Shown here: in pieces, positions 1 through 8,807 of the stretch
How positions within the stretch are numbered: position 1 is the first letter of the stretch
Layout of the letters: each line of letters starts with the position of its first letter
Assembly (NCBI GenBank): GCA_036734385.1
Contig: DAIMYQ010000002.1
Location: forward strand, 1-64,000
Direction: 5' to 3'
Origin: JAAYPI01 sp036734385
GTDB lineage: Bacteria; Bacteroidota; Bacteroidia; Bacteroidales; Paludibacteraceae
Length of the DNA stretch: 64,000 nucleotides
Notes under the pieces: model-generated
Seen by the model: only the letters and a program-made list of their open reading frames with translations
What the model was told of the DNA's origin: nothing
Databases searched by the model: none
Program-made: the position numbers and the translations under genes

Positions 1-215
1 GCATTAATCAGAAAATAATAACTTTTTTAAGTTCCCCAATGTACTCCTTTACAAAAAGCTCCGTATTTTTTACTCTTAATTATACACCATCAGTTTTCCT
101 GTTAAATATTCACTTTTAATTAGATTTTTGCATATACATCCAAAAAAATTTGTTTTAAAACACAATATATGTATTTATTTACGCCAAAAAAATATCAAAT
201 TAATATATTTTTTTG

Positions 216-223
216 TAAATTTG
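216..223 (+). promoter_or_regulatory. Promoter -7 element for the malic enzyme gene
   Basis: TAAATTTG matches the Bacteroidetes -7 consensus TAnnTTTG. It lies about 58 nt before the malic enzyme start codon. No clear TTTG is visible at -33. Bases 1-215 are AT-rich and show no gene. Confidence 0.55.
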
Positions 224-280
224 CGACAATTTATTTGTATTAAACAGTAATTATACAACCTATTTTTAGAATCATACATT

Positions 281-2584
281 ATGGCAAAATTGACGAAAGA
301 AGATGCTCTTCTCTATCACTCCCAAGGAAAACCGGGAAAAATTGAGGTTATACCCACAAAACCTTACAGTTCGCAACGCGACCTATCACTTGCTTATTCA
401 CCGGGAGTTGCAGAACCTTGTTTAGAAATTGAAAAAAATCCGGAAACAGCGTATGAATATACAGCCAAAGGAAATTTGGTGGCTGTTATTTCAAACGGAA
501 CAGCAGTACTTGGATTGGGTGATATAGGTGCAATAGCAGGGAAACCTGTGATGGAAGGGAAAGGCTTATTATTTAAAATATTTGCCGGAATTGATGTATT
601 TGATATCGAAGTAAACGAAAAAGATCCCGCAAAATTTATCGAAGTAGTAAAAGCAATTGCTCCTACCTTCGGTGGCATCAATTTGGAAGACATCAAAGCT
701 CCCGAATGTTTTGAAATAGAAGATCGTTTAAAGGAAGAATTAGATATTCCACTAATGCACGATGACCAACATGGTACAGCCATTATCTCATCTGCAGGAT
801 TGATAAACGCACTTGAAATTGCAGGAAAAAAGATTGAAAATGTAAAAATCGTTGTCAACGGTGCAGGTGCTGCCGCAAACTCATGTACAAAATTATACAT
901 GGCTTTGGGTGCAAAATTGGAAAATATCGTCATGGTTGACTCTAAGGGCGTAATTTCAAAAAAACGTACTGATTTGAACGATCGCAAAAAGCCATTTGCC
1001 ACAGATAGAGATATTACGACATTGGCAGAAGCCGTTAAAGATTCGGATGTCTTTTTAGGTTTATCAGTTGCAGGAGTTCTTTCTACAGACATGGTTAAAT
1101 CCATGAATGCTAACCCAATTATATTTGCTTTGGCAAACCCAAATCCTGAAATTTCTTACGAAGAAGCTATGTCTGCCCGTCAGGATATTATTTTTGCTAC
1201 CGGACGTTCCGATTATCCGAACCAAATCAACAATGTTCTCGGATTTCCTTACATTTTCCGTGGTGCATTGGATGTCCGTGCCAAATGTATAAACGAAGAA
1301 ATGAAACTTGCTGCGGTTCAGGCAATTGCCCAATTGACCAGACAACGTGTTCCTGATGTTGTCAATGCAGCTTACAATTTACAACGTATTTCTTTCGGAC
1401 GTGAATATATTATTCCCAAACCGCTTGATCCACGTTTGCTGACAACTGTTGCTCCTGCTGTAGCTAAAGCAGCTATTGAATCGGGTGTTGCAAGGAAAAC
1501 AATTTCCAACTGGAAAGAATACAATGATAAACTACGCAGTATCATGGGAGGTAGTGACAACAAAATGTTGCGTCACTTCTACGATACGGCAAAACAAAAT
1601 CCGAAACGTGTCGTATTTTCAGAATCCAATCATGTTAATATGATTAAAGCCGCACAACTGGCATTTTCAGAAGGTATCTGTTTTCCAATTCTACTTGGAA
1701 ATGAAGAAAAAATTGCGAGTATTGCTGCCGAAAATGAAATTGATTTAACAGGAATTCAAATCATAAATCTTCGTCACGACCGCGAAGAAGAACGTCGCAT
1801 GAAATATGCCAAAATATTGTCAGCAAAAAGAAGCCGTGAAGGTATGACATTGGACGAAGCATACGAAAAAATGTACGAACGCAATTACTTTGGTATGATG
1901 ATGGTAGAAACCGGAGAAGCCGATGCGTTAATTACCGGTGTTTATACAAAATATGCCGACACAATTCAAGCTGCAAAAGATGTTATTGGAATGCGTGAAA
2001 ACACCAAACACATCGCGGCAATGCATATCTTAAATACAAAAAAAGGAACTTTCTTCTTGGCTGATACACTTTATAATCGTCACCCATCAACCGAAACATT
2101 GATTGACGTTGCTAAGTTAACACACGACACGGTTAAGTTCTTTGCTCACGAACCTGTTATGGCAATGTTGTCTTATTCAAACTTCGGCTCTGACAAACAA
2201 GGTAGCCCTGCGAGTGTTCACCAAGTAGTAGAAACACTTCAGAATCAACACCCTGAAATGCTAGTAGATGGTGAAATGCAAGTAACTTTTGCGTTAAATA
2301 AAGACCTTCGTGATAAAAAATATCCGTTCTCAAGACTTTACGGACGTGATGTTAATACATTGATATTCCCAAATTTAAGCTCTGCCAACATTGCTTACAA
2401 GATGATTATTGAAATGGGATTGGCAGAATCAATCGGACCTATTCAAATGGGATTAAACAAACCGGTTCACATTTTGGATGTTGAAAGTTCTGTACGTGAC
2501 ATCGTAAACATGACTACCATTGCCGTGTTAGATGCTATTGTTGAAGAACAAATCAAAACAAATAACTTAAAGAGAATTAGTTAA
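281..2584 (+). CDS. maeB: NADP-dependent malic enzyme with C-terminal phosphotransacetylase-like domain
   Basis: Oxidatively decarboxylates malate to pyruvate in the cytoplasm, making NAD(P)H. The 767 residues are the usual length for the MaeB-type fusion. The malic enzyme half (about 1-425) shows LGLGDIGAIAGKP (77-89), the acidic metal-binding stretch NLEDIKAPECFEIE (134-147), HDDQHGTA (160-167) and a dinucleotide-binding GAGAAA (194-199). The rest (about 430-760) resembles phosphate acetyltransferase. In characterised homologues that domain is regulatory, binding acetyl-CoA, and not catalytic. The gene stands alone, with its own promoter and a strong terminator. Confidence 0.95.
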   Translation: MAKLTKEDALLYHSQGKPGKIEVIPTKPYSSQRDLSLAYSPGVAEPCLEIEKNPETAYEYTAKGNLVAVISNGTAVLGLGDIGAIAGKPVMEGKGLLFKIFAGIDVFDIEVNEKDPAKFIEVVKAIAPTFGGINLEDIKAPECFEIEDRLKEELDIPLMHDDQHGTAIISSAGLINALEIAGKKIENVKIVVNGAGAAANSCTKLYMALGAKLENIVMVDSKGVISKKRTDLNDRKKPFATDRDITTLAEAVKDSDVFLGLSVAGVLSTDMVKSMNANPIIFALANPNPEISYEEAMSARQDIIFATGRSDYPNQINNVLGFPYIFRGALDVRAKCINEEMKLAAVQAIAQLTRQRVPDVVNAAYNLQRISFGREYIIPKPLDPRLLTTVAPAVAKAAIESGVARKTISNWKEYNDKLRSIMGGSDNKMLRHFYDTAKQNPKRVVFSESNHVNMIKAAQLAFSEGICFPILLGNEEKIASIAAENEIDLTGIQIINLRHDREEERRMKYAKILSAKRSREGMTLDEAYEKMYERNYFGMMMVETGEADALITGVYTKYADTIQAAKDVIGMRENTKHIAAMHILNTKKGTFFLADTLYNRHPSTETLIDVAKLTHDTVKFFAHEPVMAMLSYSNFGSDKQGSPASVHQVVETLQNQHPEMLVDGEMQVTFALNKDLRDKKYPFSRLYGRDVNTLIFPNLSSANIAYKMIIEMGLAESIGPIQMGLNKPVHILDVESSVRDIVNMTTIAVLDAIVEEQIKTNNLKRIS

Positions 2585-2609
2585 TAAACGACTGATTTTT
2601 AAATATCTT

Positions 2610-2643
2610 AAAAGCCGATTCTAAAAAAGAATCGGCTTTTTTG
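2610..2643 (+). terminator. Intrinsic terminator after maeB
   Basis: A perfect 12-bp stem (AAAAGCCGATTC / GAATCGGCTTTT) with a 7-nt loop runs into a T tract, 25 nt after the maeB stop. Confidence 0.9.
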
Positions 2644-2707
2644 TTTGGAGATTTCTCATCAAAATAAAAGAGCAAGAAACAATATTAACATTTCCAAAAT
2701 AATTTCT

Positions 2708-2715
2708 TACCTTTG
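2708..2715 (+). promoter_or_regulatory. Promoter -7 element for the NDH-2 gene
   Basis: TACCTTTG matches TAnnTTTG. The predicted transcript would have a leader of roughly 135 nt before the ATG at 2858. A nested inverted repeat lies in that leader at 2739-2770. Confidence 0.55.
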
Positions 2716-2857
2716 CGGTCTAATCTTCGTCATACTATAAATGGCGTAAAAGGCTAAAGCCTCCCCATTTCAAATACTTGCAAAAATCATTCCCTAAATG
2801 AAAAATGACACATATTTGGTGTGTTCTGTATTACAAATTTTCACAAATAATAAGGAC

Positions 2858-4126
2858 ATGGAAACAAAAAAAACAGTCGTAGTAGTCGGTGGCGGATTCG
2901 CAGGACTAAATCTCGCTAAAAATTTAGATGAAAAACTTTTTGATGTTATTCTTGTTGACAAGCTTAATCATCACCAGTTTCAACCCCTATTTTATCAAGT
3001 TGCTGCATCGCAAATTGAACCTTCCAATATTTCATTTCCTTTTCGTCATATATTCAGAAAAAAAAAGAACGTTTATATTCGTTTAGCAGAAACATTAAGC
3101 ATTGATACACCAAACAATACAATAACAACTACCATAGGCGATTTCAAATACGATTATTTAGTTCTTGCAATGGGTTGTAAAACTAACTTCTTTGGTAATA
3201 ACAAAATTAAAAAACATGCTTACACGTTAAAAACGACGTATGATGCCATCACCATCCGTAACCACATCTTACAAACCTTTGAAGATATTATTTCTGCTAA
3301 AGAAGATAAAAAAGAGGCATTATTAAATATTGTGATTGTCGGAGCCGGACCTACCGGAGTCGAACTGGCAGGTGCTTTTGCAGAAATCAAACGGCAAATA
3401 TTACCTAAAGATTATCCAAGAATTGATTTTTCAAAACTCAGTATTATCTTGATAGATGCTGCCAAAAACACCTTGAATAACATGAGTGACAATGCGAAAC
3501 AAGCTTCGCAGAAATACCTTGAAAAAATGGGAGTCAAAATTTTGACTGAAACTTTTGTCAATACTTACGACGGTGAAGTTCTAGAATTAAGTACCGGCAA
3601 AACTATCAAAACAAAGACATTGATTTGGGCTGCAGGTGTTACAGGCAATACCATTGAAGGATTGCCCAAAGAAGCGATGACCAGAGGTAGCCGTATAAAA
3701 GTAGACAGAATAAACAAGGTGCTTGGATGCGAAAACATATTTGCCATCGGAGACATATCCTTTATGGAAACGCCCAAATATCCACATGGTCATCCACAAC
3801 TAGCCAATGTAGCTATTAATCAGGGCAGTAACTTAGCCCACAACCTTAAAAAGATAGTTGAACAGAAAACTACTACTGCGTATGAATATAAAAACTTTGG
3901 AACAATGGCAACTATCAGCCAAAACAGGGCTGTTGTCGACTTAGATTTTGTTAAATTCAAAGGATTCTTTGCTTGGTTTATTTGGATGTTCTTACACCTT
4001 ATGCTTATTCTTAGCGTAAGAAATAAACTAATTATATTTATCAATTGGGCATGGGCCTACATCACTAAAAACACTGCCCTTCGTTTAATATTAAAACAAA
4101 ACGACCCGGAAAAGCCAAACTTATAA
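2858..4126 (+). CDS. ndh: Type II NADH dehydrogenase (NDH-2)
   Basis: A single-subunit, non-proton-pumping NADH:quinone oxidoreductase at the inner membrane. From the start chosen here it has 422 residues. It shows an N-terminal FAD-binding GGGFAGL (11-17), a second Rossmann motif GAGPTGVELAGAFAE (about 165-180) for NADH, and the FAD-contacting FAIGDIS near residue 300. The hydrophobic C-terminal tail (about 370-410, rich in Trp/Phe/Leu) is the usual membrane anchor. An upstream in-frame ATG at 2798 would add 20 residues outside the family's start. The ATG at 2858 follows a TAAGGA-like stretch and abuts the FAD motif as expected. The gene is monocistronic. Confidence 0.93.
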   Translation: METKKTVVVVGGGFAGLNLAKNLDEKLFDVILVDKLNHHQFQPLFYQVAASQIEPSNISFPFRHIFRKKKNVYIRLAETLSIDTPNNTITTTIGDFKYDYLVLAMGCKTNFFGNNKIKKHAYTLKTTYDAITIRNHILQTFEDIISAKEDKKEALLNIVIVGAGPTGVELAGAFAEIKRQILPKDYPRIDFSKLSIILIDAAKNTLNNMSDNAKQASQKYLEKMGVKILTETFVNTYDGEVLELSTGKTIKTKTLIWAAGVTGNTIEGLPKEAMTRGSRIKVDRINKVLGCENIFAIGDISFMETPKYPHGHPQLANVAINQGSNLAHNLKKIVEQKTTTAYEYKNFGTMATISQNRAVVDLDFVKFKGFFAWFIWMFLHLMLILSVRNKLIIFINWAWAYITKNTALRLILKQNDPEKPNL

Positions 4127-4148
4127 AAAATAGTTTTAGATATCATTT

Positions 4149-4183
4149 AAAAGCCGATTTTTAGCCTGAAGTCGGCTTTTGTT
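4149..4183 (+). terminator. Intrinsic terminator after ndh
   Basis: Stem AAAAGCCGA / TCGGCTTTT with a 14-nt loop, followed by a short T stretch. The stem core AAAAGCCGA is the same as in the maeB terminator. Confidence 0.8.
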
Positions 4184-4219
4184 ATTTTCAAAAAAACAAC
4201 CTTAGTAAAAATAATATTT

Positions 4220-4227
4220 TATCTTTG
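4220..4227 (+). promoter_or_regulatory. Promoter -7 element for the hemolysin III-type gene
   Basis: TATCTTTG matches TAnnTTTG, 28 nt before the ATG at 4256. Confidence 0.6.
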
Positions 4228-4255
4228 CCTATCAATTTAAATATAAAATTTAATT

Positions 4256-4915
4256 ATGGCACACTCAAAATCTTATAGCCGACGGGAAGAAAAAGTAAAT
4301 TATCAGACTCATGCTTTCGGAGTACTTATGGCAATTGTCGGTACCATTATTTTACTAAATAAAGCCATTGCTTATGATAATAGCTGGGGAATTTTGGCAT
4401 ACTCTATATTTGGATTCGGTATGTTGGCATGTATGCTCTCTTCCACCATGTATCATTATGTAAAAGAACCTAAAATAAAAAGCATTTTGAGGCACTTTGA
4501 TCATGGTAACATCTACATTCTTATCGCCACCAGTTATTCTCCGTTTACCTTGATATTACTGAGAAATGAAGGCATGTGGGGTTGGACTATTTTTTCATTA
4601 GTTTGGCTGATAGCACTTGTAGGTATAGCATTTAATTTCCGCACATTGAAAGCTAATAACAACTTAAAAACAGCTTCTTACGTGCTAATGGGTATGACTG
4701 TGTTTATTGCTATCAAACCACTAATAGAAGTTGCCATAGCAAAAGATTGCCTTGACGTTTTGTATTGGTTAGGTGCAGGTGGTGTATTTTATGTGGTAGG
4801 TTCATTCTTCTATGCATTGGCAAAACATGAGTTCATACACGCCGTATTTCACATATTCGTATTACTTGGTTTGGCTTGTCACATTATGTCTGCTTACCTC
4901 ATTCCACTTAATTAA
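4256..4915 (+). CDS. Hemolysin III / PAQR family membrane protein
   Basis: A 219-residue protein with about seven hydrophobic segments, the size and layout of the Hly-III (YqfA/TrhA) branch of the PAQR superfamily. The family's conserved polar positions are visible: THAFG near residue 23, SSTMYHY near 63-69, RHFDHGNIYIL near 82-92, and a C-terminal histidine cluster HEFIHAVFH near 191-199. These histidines and aspartate bind zinc in relatives. The name comes from a Bacillus cereus protein. Chromosomal homologues are linked to membrane lipid homeostasis and are not generally toxins. The next gene starts 13 nt downstream and may be cotranscribed. Confidence 0.88.
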   Translation: MAHSKSYSRREEKVNYQTHAFGVLMAIVGTIILLNKAIAYDNSWGILAYSIFGFGMLACMLSSTMYHYVKEPKIKSILRHFDHGNIYILIATSYSPFTLILLRNEGMWGWTIFSLVWLIALVGIAFNFRTLKANNNLKTASYVLMGMTVFIAIKPLIEVAIAKDCLDVLYWLGAGGVFYVVGSFFYALAKHEFIHAVFHIFVLLGLACHIMSAYLIPLN

Positions 4916-4928
4916 TCGCAAAATTTAG

Positions 4929-5534
4929 ATGACCAGACCAAAGCTTGATGAAAATATTTCTATAGAAAACTTTCAAAATTATTATTGGCTAAAAAAAGAA
5001 CTGGTTGATTTTTGCAGAAATTTGGGTATTAATAAAAGTGGTGGTAAAATTGATATTTCATACCGCATTGAACAATACCTGAAAACAGGAGAGAAAATTG
5101 TTCATTCTGAAAGAGAAAAAAGCATTTCAAAATTTAATTGGAACTCAACAAAACTTGATTTAAACACTTTAATCACTGACAATTTTTCGTGCACCGAGAA
5201 TGTCCGTTCATTTTTCAAACACACGATTGGAGAAAATTTCAAATTCAATGTGCCATTTCTGAAATGGCTAAAATCGAATAATGGAAAAACATTAGAAGAA
5301 GCTATTGAAAAATGGAAAGAAATCAATGCTCATAAAAAAGATAACAACTTTAAAACCGAGATTGCTCCACAATTTGAATACAATACCTATATCCGTGAAT
5401 TTATGAGCGATAATCGAAATTTATCTATGAAAGATGCTATAAATTGTTGGAATTCAAAACGATACTTATCTGGTCGGAGAAAGTATCAAAAAGAAGACCT
5501 GACAAATTGCCTGCATAAAAAAAGTTGTGATTAA
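4929..5534 (+). CDS. SAP-like / DUF6434 domain protein
   Basis: A 201-residue soluble basic protein of unknown function. Residues about 20-52 (LKKELVDFCRNLGINKSGGK and following) form a SAP-like helix-extension-helix, a fold often used for nucleic acid binding. Residues about 68-130 resemble DUF6434, with FNWNSTKLDL and an alternating acidic/basic helix ending in EEAIEKWKEI. A second, weaker EEAI-W-like repeat occurs near 160-178 (KDAINCWNSKR). No signal peptide is seen. It follows the hemolysin III-type gene by 13 nt. Its stop codon lies inside the shared terminator hairpin. Confidence 0.65.
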   Translation: MTRPKLDENISIENFQNYYWLKKELVDFCRNLGINKSGGKIDISYRIEQYLKTGEKIVHSEREKSISKFNWNSTKLDLNTLITDNFSCTENVRSFFKHTIGENFKFNVPFLKWLKSNNGKTLEEAIEKWKEINAHKKDNNFKTEIAPQFEYNTYIREFMSDNRNLSMKDAINCWNSKRYLSGRRKYQKEDLTNCLHKKSCD

Positions 5535-5550
5535 AAAATCACAACTTTTT
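5517..5550. terminator. Bidirectional terminator between convergent genes
   Basis: An A-rich/T-rich perfect hairpin (core AAAGTTGTGATT / AATCACAACTTT) lies between the plus-strand gene ending at 5534 and the minus-strand ATPase ending at 5572. It has A/T tracts on both sides and can serve both strands. Confidence 0.85.
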
Positions 5551-5571
5551 CTTTTGTAAACCATAACTTAC

Positions 5572-8121
5572 CTACAACATTTTGCTCTTTTTTACTTGTT
5601 TATAAATCTCGAACCAAGCAATAGACAACGCTCCGGCTGCACTACAAAGTAAAAACTCTCCTATTCCGACTTTCGCAAACTGAAACATATCCAGTAAAAA
5701 TGGCACATTTAACGTTAAAACAAGAAAGAAAACCGCTCCAACAATAACCCATTTGACTGTACCATTTTTGGTTTTCAAAATACTGAAAATATTCATATTC
5801 CAAGAGCGATTGGAAAGGATAATGGCAATATTGGAAGCAATAAGTGCCACAAAAGTGAATGCCCTTACCTCTTTTTCTTCATATCCGATTTTTAATCCGA
5901 CGAAATAAATCAGCAAAGTAACCAACAAAGCTCCAACACCTTGCATACAACTTAAAAAGATTTTACCGGCACCAAAAAATGGCTCATTAATATCTTTTGG
6001 CGGACGACTCATTACGTTTTTTTCTTCTTTCTCCGCTTCAAATATAATAGAGCAAGACGGGTCAATAATCAATTCTAAAAATACAATGTGTACCGGCCAA
6101 AGAATAAGGGGAAAATCGGCAAAGAACACGGGAATAAGCGACAAACCGGCAATTGGCACATGAACGGCAAAAATGTATCCCAAAGCTTTTTGCAAGTTAT
6201 CAAAAATGCGTCGTCCCATACGAACCGCTCCAACGATAGATGAAAAATTATCGTCAAGCAATACCAATGAAGAAGCTTCACGTGCAACATCCGTTCCCTT
6301 ATCACCCATCGCAATACCAATATTAGCAGCCTTCAAAGCAGGAGCATCGTTCACTCCGTCTCCCGTCATGGCTACAATTTCACCATTTTTTTTCAAAGCA
6401 TTTACCAAAATCAATTTTTGTTCAGGAATTACACGTGCAAAAACATTCACATCACGTATTCTTTCGCAAAGTTCATCCTCACTCATTGCATTTAATTCAG
6501 TGCCCGAAATGCATTTATCATAATTTTTCAGGCCTATTTCTTTGGCAATATTCATGGCCGTTACCGGATAATCGCCGGTAATCATGATAACCCTAATTCC
6601 GGCATTGTAACATTCTTGAACTGCCATGGGAACATTTTCACGAATAGGATCCGAAAGGGCAATTAAACCAATAAATTCAAAGTCAAAATCATGTTGAATT
6701 TCCGGTAGTTTTCGTGGAACAATAGTTCCTCTTGCAACACCCAAAATACGTAAACCTTCCGATGCCATCTGAGCGACAGCTTCACTGTATTTCAAAATTT
6801 CTTGCTCATTTAAATGGCACAAATCAAAAATAGCCTCAGGAGCCCCCTTTGCTGCAATGACCTTCGATTTATCAACCGTACGGATAAAAACCCTGGACAT
6901 GGCTAACATTTCTTTTGATAACGGATATTCTTTCTCCATTGTCCAGTCTGCATGAAGATGTTCCGTTCCATCAAGAAATTCTGCTCCAATATTTATAATA
7001 GCTTTTTCCATCGGATCAAACGGATTAGTTTGGCTCGACAAAATACCGAATTCGATAATTTCATGAAACTCTTCCGGAAAAATATTTTTGTTCGTAACCG
7101 TGAGGAAATTTTGTCCGTTATATAGCTTGGTAACCGTCATTTTATTTTGGGTCAACGTGCCCGTTTTATCAGTACATAAAACAGTGGCAGAACCCAATGT
7201 TTCAATAGCGGCAGGTTTACGAGTCAAAACCGATTTTTTTGACATTCTCCAAGCTCCAAGAGCCAAAAAAACGGTAAGTACTACCGGAAATTCCTCCGGA
7301 AGCATCGCCATTGCTAACGTGATACCCGCAAGAAATCCATTCAACAGGTGACCACGGGTAATAAAATAAATAACAATAACCAATAAACAAAGGATAACAC
7401 CGATAATAGCCAAACGGGTAACCAATGTTCCCATTTCCTTTTTCAGTTTGGTTGGTTCCTCTTTTACCGATTCAAGTGCTTTCCCAATTTTACCTATTTC
7501 AGTATTGGATGCCACGGATGTAACTTGAACAATACCATTTCCTTGTACAATCATTGCACCGGAATACACACACGGATTATCATCTCCTCCGGGAGTTATT
7601 CCCTGACTATCAGACTCTTTATATTCACGTTTACGTACAGGAACCGATTCCCCTGTCAACAGTGATTCATCCACAAGCATATTGTTGCAAGAAAGTATTT
7701 TGGCATCAGCAGGTACCCTATCTCCCTCTTGAAGAATAACAATATCATCCGTAACCACCTCCCGACCGGCTATTCTTCGTTCAACACCATTCCGAATAAC
7801 CAATGCTCTCGGACTTGCTAAATCTTTCAATGCATTAAGGGCATTTTCTGTCTTTTTTTCTTGATAAAATTCAATTCCCATGATTACAAAAACAAAGCCA
7901 AGCAACATCAATCCTTCTTGTATATCACCCAAAAGAAGATATAAGCTACCACACACCACCAATAAGATAAACATAGGTTCTTTGACTACTCCCAAGGCAA
8001 TTTGCAACACATTTTTTGGCTTTGACGATGGCAACTCATTAAAACCTTCTGTTAAAATCTTTTGTTCAACTTGCTCTTCAGTCAATCCTTGATAAGCTGC
8101 TTTTTTAAATGTTTTTTCCAT
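5572..8121 (-). CDS. Cation-translocating P-type ATPase (P2A/PMCA-like)
   Basis: An 849-residue inner membrane cation pump. It has an N-terminal cation-ATPase domain, an actuator loop with LLTGESVPV, the phosphorylation motif CTDKTGTLT, the hinge TGDGVNDAP, and TGDYPVTA in the P domain, with about ten hydrophobic segments. The overall plan is that of calcium-type P2 ATPases. The ion-site helices are not canonical: M4 carries LPEEFP instead of the PEGLP type, and M6 carries IIDPSCSIIFE where SERCA-type pumps have a DGLPA region. Calcium specificity is therefore uncertain. The gene is second in an operon with a MarR regulator, 47 nt downstream of it, with a palindrome just before its start. Confidence 0.88.
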   Translation of the reverse strand: MEKTFKKAAYQGLTEEQVEQKILTEGFNELPSSKPKNVLQIALGVVKEPMFILLVVCGSLYLLLGDIQEGLMLLGFVFVIMGIEFYQEKKTENALNALKDLASPRALVIRNGVERRIAGREVVTDDIVILQEGDRVPADAKILSCNNMLVDESLLTGESVPVRKREYKESDSQGITPGGDDNPCVYSGAMIVQGNGIVQVTSVASNTEIGKIGKALESVKEEPTKLKKEMGTLVTRLAIIGVILCLLVIVIYFITRGHLLNGFLAGITLAMAMLPEEFPVVLTVFLALGAWRMSKKSVLTRKPAAIETLGSATVLCTDKTGTLTQNKMTVTKLYNGQNFLTVTNKNIFPEEFHEIIEFGILSSQTNPFDPMEKAIINIGAEFLDGTEHLHADWTMEKEYPLSKEMLAMSRVFIRTVDKSKVIAAKGAPEAIFDLCHLNEQEILKYSEAVAQMASEGLRILGVARGTIVPRKLPEIQHDFDFEFIGLIALSDPIRENVPMAVQECYNAGIRVIMITGDYPVTAMNIAKEIGLKNYDKCISGTELNAMSEDELCERIRDVNVFARVIPEQKLILVNALKKNGEIVAMTGDGVNDAPALKAANIGIAMGDKGTDVAREASSLVLLDDNFSSIVGAVRMGRRIFDNLQKALGYIFAVHVPIAGLSLIPVFFADFPLILWPVHIVFLELIIDPSCSIIFEAEKEEKNVMSRPPKDINEPFFGAGKIFLSCMQGVGALLVTLLIYFVGLKIGYEEKEVRAFTFVALIASNIAIILSNRSWNMNIFSILKTKNGTVKWVIVGAVFFLVLTLNVPFLLDMFQFAKVGIGEFLLCSAAGALSIAWFEIYKQVKKSKML

Positions 8122-8123
8122 GA

Positions 8124-8151
8124 TTACTAAAATTTGTTAGTAAATTCTAAC
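8124..8151 (-). promoter_or_regulatory. Putative MarR operator before the ATPase gene
   Basis: TTACTAAaatttgTTAGTAA (8124-8143) has perfect 7-bp arms and a 6-bp spacer. An overlapping third half-site CTAAC ends at 8151. The element sits in the 47-nt marR-ATPase intergenic space. Its half-site recurs before marR. Confidence 0.55.
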
Positions 8152-8168
8152 TATAAAGGCAAAAAAAA

Positions 8169-8582
8169 TTATTTGGTTACTATTTTGTTTAATAAAACGA
8201 CAAATTCTTCTTGTTCGGTAACGGTCAATTTTTTCAAAATATGTTCTGCTATGCATTTATGGGCATAATCGTGCATAACATTGATAAGTTTTCCTTTTTC
8301 AGTCAGGTGAAGATGTGCACTGCGACGATCCTCATCAGATTGCACTTTAAATACAAAATCTTTCTCAATCAATTTGTCAATCGCAACTTTTACAGTTGGT
8401 TTCGACAGCTTTAGTGCAATAGCCAACTCGGTCATACTCGGATTTCCAAGTGAATTAAGTGTTTCAAGATAATGCATCTGTGTAAGTGTGAGGTTAGAAA
8501 GGTTGAATTGCTCTTTGGCATTCTCTTCCATTAGCCCAACCATATTTGAAAGCACAGATACTACTTCAATTAACTTTTTCAT
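8169..8582 (-). CDS. MarR family transcriptional regulator
   Basis: A 137-residue winged-helix protein. The DNA-recognition part is at about 48-75 (SMTELAIALKLSKPTVKVAI). The wing carries the family's DEDRRSAHLHLTEKG at about 83-97, the strongest MarR signature here. It is the first gene of a two-gene minus-strand unit with the P-type ATPase. TTAGTA/TACTAA half-sites occur both before marR and before the ATPase, which suggests autoregulation and control of the pump. The ligand cannot be read from the sequence. Confidence 0.9.
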   Translation of the reverse strand: MKKLIEVVSVLSNMVGLMEENAKEQFNLSNLTLTQMHYLETLNSLGNPSMTELAIALKLSKPTVKVAIDKLIEKDFVFKVQSDEDRRSAHLHLTEKGKLINVMHDYAHKCIAEHILKKLTVTEQEEFVVLLNKIVTK

Positions 8583-8591
8583 GATGCAATA

Positions 8592-8609
8592 TTAGTAAGT
8601 AAATACTAA
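8592..8609 (-). promoter_or_regulatory. Putative MarR operator before marR
   Basis: TTAGTAagtaaaTACTAA is an 18-bp inverted repeat with 6-bp arms and a 6-bp spacer. It starts 10 bp upstream of the marR start codon. It shares its half-site with the palindrome before the ATPase gene. Confidence 0.55.
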
Positions 8610-8807
8610 CTAAAAAAAGTATTTTTAAATATTTTTTCTAACAAAATATACATTTATCATTATTGATACAAGAAAAAAATAAAAAGAAACCATATCTTTA
8701 GCCCTGTGAAACACGGAATTATCCCCATGTTAAGGTAAACAAAAAATAAAATAGTTTATTTTGTTAAAAAATTTAATTATTATTACGCTTTACAAATTGA
8801 ATGATAT

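Noticed and set aside
394..1104. Long minus-strand open frame (236 codons) inside maeB
   Set aside because: It is antisense to a highly conserved malic enzyme and its translation is low-complexity Ser/Ala/Phe-rich, typical of shadow frames.
4256..4915. Haemolytic toxin
   Set aside because: The Hly-III name is historical; the PAQR-like membrane plan and conserved metal ligands argue for a housekeeping role.
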